Below, one piece after another: positions 57,001 to 64,000 of a stretch of 64,000 bases of DNA (position 1 is the stretch's first letter; the number at the start of each line of letters is the position of its first letter). The position numbers and the translations under genes were made by a program. The notes below the pieces were generated by a model. It was given only the letters and a program-made list of their open reading frames with translations. It searched no databases and was not told the DNA's origin. Origin of the DNA: Siderastrea radians (lineage: Eukaryota; Cnidaria; Anthozoa; Scleractinia; Rhizangiidae); assembly GCA_964017195.1 (NCBI GenBank), contig OZ024895.1, positions 23,498,733-23,562,732 of the forward strand, in the 5' to 3' direction.

Positions 57001-60000
57001 TGCTCTGCAATATCCTTCTTACATGTCCTTTTATTGTGAAAAGTATTTGAAGTGTCCGCAACTGAAGGATTTTATTGGTGTAAATTTGTGTTTAATATTT
57101 TGCAGCTGAAAGAGAGGATATCCACGGCAGAGGAGGCACACCAAGCCGAAGTAGACGGAATGAAACAGCAGATCGCCAACATGACTTCTGAACTACATAA
57201 GAGGTAACTTTATTTCACAGTTAATCTTTGCCTCCTTTGTAAAGTTCCACATGCAGTAATTTACCTTGAAATTCTCTCCACACTTTAAAATTCTGTCTTT
57301 TCCTTGTCTCTTCTTTCGTATCAAGGAAGGAGGATCAAATTCGAAAAAAATGGGTATTGTTAACTTGTGTGAAACTGGCCATATATCACTAGCTAATGCA
57401 TGAGGGAAATTCCAAATTTCCGATGACGGCACTCGCGGGAAGTTTGAATCTTCGGCAAAAGCAAAGTAGCAGCAAATTTTCTGCGTGGGAGAGGGTAAGA
57501 GCAACATTTGCCACGGCACGAATAGTTACACAGGCCAGGGATGGGTGGTTATGGCAATGAACGTTGCTTAAAACCCCGGACAACAAAGAAAAAGTTCAGC
57601 TTAGTTTACTGGGTTACAGAACGAGTAAAAAGCGTCTATACTTCGGCGGCATTTAAGTTTGCTAATCAGAGACTACATCAGTGGGTTTTGTCATTCTTTG
57701 CACAGCCCTTTGCGTACGTGCGGTTTTAGCCCCGTTTTTTTTTTTTTTTTTTTTTTCACTTCGCATAAATTTTATTTCGGCTGAGGCTGAAAGGGTTTGG
57801 AGCATTTAAATCTCGCGCTACATGTATTACGTGGATAAGAAAACATTCTGCCGTCATTGCTATTCCATAACTTATTCGTGACTGAACATTCTTCGTCTAA
57901 TTTTTTTCTCGATTTGAATTAACAACAGAGATGCCGCAATGGCTTCCATCAGTGAGAGAGCTCAACGCATGGAAAAAGATCTCCGTGAAACAACTGCAAA
58001 GCATGATAGAGCAGCTGCTGAACTGCAGGTAAGGTGATCGTCTGTCCGTGCAGACATGCAGCCGTGAATCTTTGTTCTTAATTCTAGCCCCAGATAAATG
58101 TTCTGATGAAACATTTTTGTATGACGAGAAGTGCTTGGTCATGACCAACAACACGTGATCCTTTAGCCAGTTTTTCTCCAAATCGACGTTAAATTATCAC
58201 TGATTTAGCCGCGCCCTAAAGCGTCTTGATAAACGTGACTGGGGTAAAGGCGTTTACGCTAAGGTTACAAAACTGGCAACTCACAACTTCGCGGATTTGG
58301 ACTTACATTTACCTGTCAAATAAAATTTATTACAACTAGCCAGGAAAAATTCTTTGGACAGAAGTTGAGTTTTTTTTTAGACAATCCATTAATTTGAGTA
58401 AATTAACACTCGCAACTTACATCTATTGTGGGGGCGCGGTGGTGTAGTGGTTAGCGGGTTGGACTTCATGCAGATCATGGTTAGACGCCCAGTCCCTGCC
58501 ATCATGTTGTCTCCTTAGACAAGAAACTTTACCCCACATTGTCTCTCTCCACCCAGGTGTATAAATGGGTACCGGCAACATACTGCTGGGGGTAACCCTG
58601 CGATGGTCTGGCATTCCGTCCAGGGGGAGTAGCAATACTCTCAGTTGCTTCATGCTACGGAAACTGGGATAAGCTCCGGCCGTGTGGGCCTCATTGGCCC
58701 GAGTGCGACTTTATCCTTTATCCTGGCCTTATCCACTTACATCTCTATACATGTTGTTTTCTGAATCCCAATGAGGGTAACTTGTGGCGAATAAAAATAG
58801 AGTGGGCGGTGTAGGTGTGCCTCTTCTCCCACTTTTTCTCGGATCTTTTGTCTTCATCTCTTATCCTTGCCTCCAATACTTACTTTATCCTACGGCCTCC
58901 TGATTTAAGTTTTCCCTTCAATCATTTGTGGGGAGCTTTTCCTTACAAGGTCTTTCACATTACTGATAACGTGACGTAGTGTGTTGATCTCACTTTTTTT
59001 GTCATTTCAAAGGTAACTAACGCACAACTTGAAGCGCTGAGGATTGAAAACAGGCATTTACGAGACTCCGCGCTAAACGAACAGCTAACGGTGAGCGGAT
59101 TTATTTTTTTTTTTAAATCTATTTGGTATCTTTTTCAGAGTAAGATGCTAATGCATACCTTTGTTCAAATTGAGTTCATCAGTTTTCTGTCAATTTAACT
59201 CTATTAAATAAAAAGGCACCTAAAAATATTTCTTGGTCATGGCTATGTAAGAAACAGAGAAACCTCAGAGAATTTCTTAACAATATTACCCTGTGAACAG
59301 CCTCCTGGCGCTTGAAAAATTGGCCTCACAGCGGAGCGAGCTGAGTGCGGACTGGGGATGGGAACAACCTTCTCCGTCTCCGCAACAATCGTTCGCTAAT
59401 TTTTGTTGTACATATCTGTTTCCCACTAAGGAGCTTGTTTTCAGATAAGCCTTACAGAACACATTCTCATATCATAGCGACCTTCCCAGCCTTATGTTGG
59501 CCAATTGAAATTTGTCTCTTTGTGGCTGTGGATGGGGACAGGTGGGCGGGAGCCCGGGAGAAAGGCGGCGGGAGATGTACGGGAGGGGGGAGAAGATGGA
59601 GCGGGAAGCAAGATTCCATAAGGTGGCTGGAAGCAGGAGAAATTGGAAAAAAATTGCAAAAAGGCGAACGTGAACAAAAATGAGGCGGAAAGCGGGAAGT
59701 GTTAATGCAAGATGTGTTTTATTTGTTAGGATTTATCAGAACTTCACGGTGGCAACCTTCAGCTCATCGGCCAACTTGAGGTAAGAGCTTGATATAACAT
59801 TTCATACTCTTTTTATTTTCCCCGGGCCCTCTGTAATTGGCCTCAGCTGTTGCGGTGTCCCTGCCAATCCCCATCTTTAGTTTAATTACGTTGTATGTTC
59901 TGTTTTCTTTTGCGAAGCTAATATAATAAAAATAAAATAAAATAACTTTTCCAAGCAATTACCTTGCGCAATCACAAGACAAACAAACAACACAACAAAC

Positions 60001-63000
60001 CAATCAGAACTCGAAGCAAAAACATGTAACAGGCGCCAAGTGCGGGAAAATGCGTGCAACAAAGACATAATTGGTTTTGGTTTTTCTTCTGGGCCCGGTT
60101 GTTCGAAAGCCGATTAGCGCTATCCCTGGTTTAAACTTTGCCCAAGGTTTCTGATTCTCTCGTTTAAAAGCGTTACTGCTGCTAATTATAAGTGATAGTT
60201 TGAAAGCAGCCAAAGCCAAATTGTTATGTGAAAATTATTTACTGGAATCAGCGTCGTTATGGATTAAAAGTGATTTTAAAAATAGAACTAATCCTGGGTT
60301 AGCGTAACCCTGCTTTGAACAACCCGGCTCTGATTGGTCGAAAAAGTGGCGTTTTTTTTTTCAACCCATCATGGAGCGAAGTACACAAACAAACGCGAAT
60401 TCCTTTCGACATCCAATTCAAAACTGCTCTACTGCTCTATATATAGTGTCGTAAAAACTGTTCCCTAACTGCACTGAGTAATCTTACCATTAATTTTTAA
60501 TTCTTAGAAGTGAATTCTAGTTCAGCTAGCGACGTGACGCCCTATCACATATAGGTGTGGTGTTTGCTTTACACAGTGCAGTAAAAGGTTCCCTTTTATA
60601 GCTTATGGTTTACCTTTATAAACTGCTAATATTTAAGAGAACTAAAGGCTCAAGACAATCAACGTTTTTATTTCCATTCATTTTCTTCACTCTGATTAGT
60701 TTTGGTCTCCTTGTTTTCCTCTATTTCAGGACGATAACAAGAACTTAAGAGCCGAGGTAGCTACTCTCCATGAGGAGCTGTCAACACTAGAAGCTCAATA
60801 TCAAGATAAATACAGGAACGCTCTGAGGAAGAACCAAGATGTTTTGGCAGACATCAAGGACAACGAGTTCAGGTTATGGCTCTTAGATAGCCGCAAAATA
60901 GTCCGTAATAGTTTCGCGCGAGTTTGGTGGGCAAAACATGATGGCTAACCTGCGAGCACGCCCTCCTCCCATTGCTTCCTGCCTTCCTGCCTCTTGCTAT
61001 GGGCCAGGCCGACAGGGAACGAACAAGCGTAAAGATTACGACTAGTGTGCGGCTAGTGCACAACCTTCTTGGCGCTTTGCGCAGCTGTTCACGCGTCACG
61101 CATGGATATCTCGCGTCGCTAGCTATTTGTACTACTGAAAAGTGGACTTTTGTCAGTTGTTCGCTATTGATTTTGATCTTTATTTGAGAAGAGATTGGAT
61201 ACGAGTTGTTGGACTTCCTCACCTTTGCATTGTTGTAATCCCATAAGAACCTTGAGACCTATTGCGCATGCCTTGGGTTATCGCGAGACACGCCAACCTC
61301 TTTTTTCTGGATCCTTCTTCTCTTCTGTTCAACGAAAGGGAGGAGTGAGGGCTCTGGAAGGGTATTCAATCTTGACCCCGGTGCGTATAAATAGTGGATA
61401 TTACACGGCGACGCAAAGATGTGAATTTTAATGTTATTTTCGAGTGGTGAAAACAAGAGCGAGTGAGTAAAATATTGTTTTTTTTTTACCACGAAAAAAA
61501 TAAAATTCATATCTTTAAGCCGCCGTGTATTTTTCTTTTTATTAGACGTGAGTGTTTTTGCACAAAGAACAGTGTAAAATCGGGAAATGACGTCATCAAT
61601 ATCCTCACTAGTGAGGATATGGAAAATACGCCACTCGAGTCCCGGATGTAGTTTCGCATGAACTGTACGAGTGGTCTACGAGTGATCTTTGCATTGTTCT
61701 AAACAAAAATAATTTCTTTTTCCGTTCAGACGCCACAGCGAGCTCCGTTCAGAGTCAGACCGCAAAGTAGCGTCGTTAGAAGCTCGTCTGGAAGTCACGA
61801 TAAGAAAATACGAGACACAGTTGCACTCTTTGCGAACAGAGAATGAACGACTGAAGAATGATGCAAAGGAGCGTAGATTGAATGGTAAAGATTGTTTTTC
61901 CTTCTCCCTTTTTCGATGCAAGCTCGACTTTGTTTCTTCCTTCCCGCCTGTTATTATGTGGGAAAAGTTAGGTTGTTAATTTTTGACTGAAAAAGAAAAT
62001 GTTCTTAAACACTTGTCTAAAGGTCTGCGCAAAAGAGTAAACATTGTTGCAGAAACATATATGAATTTAATTTTTTTTTCGGTCAGTTACTACCATTTTC
62101 GTTCAACCCTGAAGCGTGACGATTTTTTCGCGTATGTTTACTTTTCAAACGTGACAGTTTCCCAGACATCAGTCTCGTCTGGCCCAATGAAAATGCGCTG
62201 TTTTGGGCGGGAAACGAACAACGTTTGTCAAACGACAGTTTGGATGTTTTGTTCACGTGGCTGGCAGGTTTTCAAGTTTTCGATTGTACTTTTCCTCGTA
62301 TAATCTCTTGATCGGCTGGCAAGTTTTAGGTTATCAGATTTTATCGAGAATAACACAGATGGCTCCCGTACAGATAAAAGTAGTTTATGACCGTATTATT
62401 CTGCTAAAAGAGCCACGCCGTTCTTCATAACAGAGGAAGAGTTGTTAAATTTGGACTTCCACAGCTTTAAGAGTCGACTTCTGCTGGAGATTCCGCACAT
62501 AGCAAAATCAACATCAGCAAAGGTGCTTCGATTGACCATGAGCGAATGTTATTCACTAAATAACAGTTATTAGACCGTTAATAACCGGCCAAATTTTCAG
62601 ACGCAGCACTGAAATTAATTTGTGCCAATGGGTAAGAAAAATAATATTTTGAGCCTACTTATGAAAGGGTTAAAGTCTACGCACGGTGTAAGAATGGAAA
62701 AGGGAGATATGAGTCATTGTGAAGAGAAGGAAAATGCCCCATTCTCTTTCTTGTTCTCCTTAATGCTCGCAGATTTGCCTCTGACATGCAATGGCTTGAA
62801 ACGTACTACACCTGAATGTTCTGATATTTCATGACTTGTTCATCACTTTAATGACAATATGACTGGTACCCAGGTGCACCTCAGCCTCTGATGTCCTCCA
62901 CAAGCAAGGTCCTCCCTGAATATGTTCCCAGAAGGCCAGTGGATATGAGTCACACTAGTGTTAGTAGCGGCTACACGGATACGGAGGCACTGATGTACGC

Positions 63001-63749
63001 TGACCTTACTGCAGGCCCAGCTCCCTCGGATTCTGAGGTACATTTATTACTTCAGCGGGGTGGACACGTTATGATTTGGGATTCTGGATTTGCAGGGCCT
63101 AGGCTAGCTTGGGCTGGGTCAGCAAAGATTTTTTACCATTCCGACCAACCTAAAGGTGATTCCTTTTTAGAGGGATATTAATCGATTTTTAGCGGGTTGT
63201 TTACGCCTTTTTGAGATGTTTCTTCATTCAATTTGAAGGCTTTGGTCATACTTTCTTAGTGATGCAGCTTTTGCTGGCTGTGTTTTTCAAGGGGCTTTGT
63301 CACTTTAAGGTGATTTTTTGCGACTAAAAGGACAGACACATGAAACTTTCTTGTGTGCTCTTTCTTCAAGCCGTCCCTACCCAAATAGACGGTTGAACTA
63401 TCCGGGAACAACGACTAGAATTGACGTCACCTTAAGCTTTCTCATGCGTTTGTCCTGTTATCACTATTGCGTTAGGATTGGCCAAGATAGCTATGAATGA
63501 ACTGACGGGGGGGCTTCGGTGAAACTATTTGGACAATGCCGTTACGGCCTTGTGTGCGTCATTTTATTTGTTCTCGTCCCCATTTTTCCACAGAGGTCTG
63601 CTACCCCTGTCGGTGCTAGGCGCTCCTCGATCACATCTGATTTCTTGGCAGAAGAGAACCGTCGGGAAAAAGAATTGGAGCGAATTCTGGACAGAAGAAT
63701 AGCGGACCTGAAAACTAACACTGATTATATTATTCAGAAGTACACGTGA
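45046..63749 (+). CDS. CEP63: Centrosomal coiled-coil protein, CEP63/DEUP1 family
   Basis: Twenty-four exons, all junctions in phase, 724 aa (human CEP63 about 703): 45046-45077, 48564-48603, 49440-49580, 50169-50264, 50406-50489, 50596-50655, 51513-51626, 52348-52449, 52915-52964, 53221-53323, 53897-53959, 54556-54638, 55051-55137, 55756-55812, 55939-55993, 56312-56374, 57106-57203, 57929-58028, 59013-59090, 59730-59780, 60730-60872, 61730-61884, 62874-63037, 63594-63749. The N-terminus GSLTSCEEELRELMRQIDLM plus KKVEWE matches CEP63, as does NQKKALIEKNDL further on. Residues 15-615 are almost all heptad coiled coil. A Ser-rich linker (619-688) leads to the conserved C-terminal helix DFLAEENRREKELERILDRR. 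The family acts with CEP152 in centriole duplication (CEP63) or deuterosomes (DEUP1); an invertebrate copy likely predates that split. Confidence 0.93.
46540..46920 (+). repeat. Composite repeat flanking a tRNA-like unit
   Basis: A block of about 50 bp (CTACATATAATTCTRTCTTT...TGAATTTCATATATT) occurs forward at about 46618-46672 and 46866-46920, and inverted at about 46540-46605. The two forward copies are 250 bp apart and bracket the tRNA-like sequence. Lies in intron 1 of CEP63. Confidence 0.75.
46734..46807 (+). tRNA. tRNA-Thr(GGT)-like sequence
   Basis: Perfect 7-bp acceptor stem (GGCTTGA/TCAAGCC), paired D arm, T arm ATGGG-TTCGATT-CCCGT and an anticodon arm CTGCA-CCGGTAT-CGCAG that would place GGT as anticodon. 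Position 33 is C instead of U and the last anticodon-stem pair is mismatched. Because it sits inside a repeated unit it is probably a tRNA-derived repeat, not a translation tRNA. Confidence 0.5.
48056..48109. repeat. Inverted repeat in CEP63 intron 1
   Basis: TAAGATAAAAGAGAACTCCAC and its complement enclose another GTGGAGTTC copy, so two alternative stems are possible. Confidence 0.75.
48317..48387. repeat. 71-bp perfect AT palindrome
   Basis: Two 34-nt arms (starting TTCTAAAAATTTATTGATAT) match without mismatch around a TTA spacer. Such palindromes are unstable, so this one is probably recent. Lies in CEP63 intron 1. Confidence 0.85.
51026..51469. mobile_element. MITE, TTAA target duplication, in CEP63 intron 6
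   Basis: Termini AGTGCACCTAACCTCAA / TTGAGGTTAGGTGCACT flanked by TTAA. A second inner inverted pair (CATGGGTCTATTTCTGAA... and complement) makes nested folds. 444 bp, no coding frame. Confidence 0.85.
52560..52690 (-). mobile_element. tRNA-derived SINE, CEP63 intron 8
   Basis: The minus strand carries an A box (TAGCTCAGTTGGTAGAGC) and B box (GGTTTGAATCCC) with an anticodon-like arm CTGCA-GCGGGAA-CGCAG, followed by a short unrelated body. The acceptor stem is not well paired, which suggests a SINE head. Confidence 0.65.
53405..53774. mobile_element. hAT-like MITE with perfect 8-bp target duplication
   Basis: Termini TAGGGCTGCAACGATACA / TGTATCGTTGCAGCCCTA flanked by ATCAAAAC on both sides (53397-53404, 53775-53782). 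Many CGATACGATA repeats near both ends. 370 bp in CEP63 intron 10. Confidence 0.9.
58425..58734 (+). mobile_element. Full-length SINE with 10-bp target duplication
   Basis: A tRNA-like head (GGCGCGGTGGTGTAGTGG...) and a 240-bp body (CCACCCAGGTGTATAAATGG, CTTCATGCTACGGAAACTGG) end in a TTTATCC-type tail. ACTTACATCT flanks both sides (58415-58424, 58735-58744). Intron 18 of CEP63. The copy at 11925 is older. Confidence 0.85.
60091..60330. mobile_element. PIF/Harbinger-like MITE, CEP63 intron 20
   Basis: Termini GGGCCCGGTTGTTCGAAAGC / GCTTTGAACAACCCGGCTC, with GCGCTAT/AGCGTAA words following. No coding frame. Flanking duplication not clear. Confidence 0.55.
61395..61680. repeat. Dispersed foldback repeat, copy 2
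   Basis: TATTACACGGCGACGCAAAG...GAATTTT folds against AAATTCATATCTTTAAGCCGCCGTGTA. The second half ends CCCGGATGTAGTTTCGCATG...ACGAGTGGTCTA. Same family as 29050-29290, opposite orientation. It ends about 50 bp before exon 22 of CEP63. Confidence 0.7.
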
Positions 63750-64000
63750 AACTTAGCAAGGTGTGCATATGTCGGAAGGCAAGTGTGGACACTAAAACGT
63801 GTTGAAATATTCTCTCTCGAGAGGGAAAAAATCAAATAATTTATTGGGCGAAGATTGTAATGAGAGTGAAATGCGCCGTAACATCGTCGCTTATCAAATA
63901 TTTAATATTTTTTATCGCCTTTTATCGGTATGGATAGTTTCCAAGCCAGTCTTTTGAGAGGAAGATCCTTGTCAGAGAAAATCGAAAGACTGATGCTTTA
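63750..64000 (+). other. 3' flank of CEP63
   Basis: Likely 3' UTR and downstream sequence. A CTCTCTCGAGAG palindrome lies at about 63812. No canonical AATAAA was found; the nearest similar words are AAATAATTTA and AAATATTTAA. Confidence 0.4.

Noticed and set aside
1..64000. CRISPR arrays, operons, prophage or bacterial defence systems
   Set aside because: The repeats present are satellites, microsatellites and MITEs. Genes are spliced and animal-like, so these bacterial categories do not apply.

Overview
The window is nuclear DNA of an intron-rich animal and most likely comes from an anthozoan cnidarian, probably a stony coral. Three things point there. Genes carry many short phased exons. 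The intact genes have clear animal orthologues (ZNHIT1, TSEN15, CEP63). The spacers and introns hold MITEs, Penelope-like retroelements, tRNA-derived SINEs, DUF6589 and RecQ-like relics of the kind common in coral genomes. There are no operons, phage or CRISPR features. The species assignment is inference.

Layout. 1-7.6 kb is gene-poor: microsatellites, a 2 x 120 bp duplication, a DUF6589 relic (3373-4167) and a broken RecQ-like helicase on the minus strand (5106-6848) whose 3' end is cut by a MITE. 7599-21678 (+) is a seven-exon single-pass membrane protein of 564 aa with a signal peptide, three fibronectin type III domains, a Ser/Thr/Pro stalk, one TM helix and a short tail. Its 7.6 kb fourth intron holds a Penelope-like element, an inverted pair of hammerhead-like motifs, a palindrome-rich MITE and an orphan FN3 exon. 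21.7-30.3 kb has no intact gene: a 106 bp satellite, several MITEs with clear target-site duplications, a LINE 3' end and a 1.6 kb TTAA foldback element.

30.4-63.7 kb is the gene-rich part, with two divergent pairs. ZNHIT1 (-, 30389-35284, six exons) is head to head with intronless TSEN15 (+, 35363-35890), with 78 bp between start codons. A conserved but unrecognised gene (-, 37776-44620, nine exons) is head to head with CEP63/DEUP1-family centrosomal coiled-coil gene (+, 45046-63749, 24 exons, 724 aa). All exon boundaries were worked out by hand from splice signals and codon phase. Apart from one junction in the unrecognised gene, every junction keeps frame.

Best findings: the last ZNHIT1 intron is a textbook U12-type AT-AC intron; two genes need GC-AG introns to keep frame; an orphan FN3 exon would make a phase-compatible alternative receptor; and hammerhead ribozyme cores sit beside Penelope-like sequence. 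I saw no convincing new multi-gene system.
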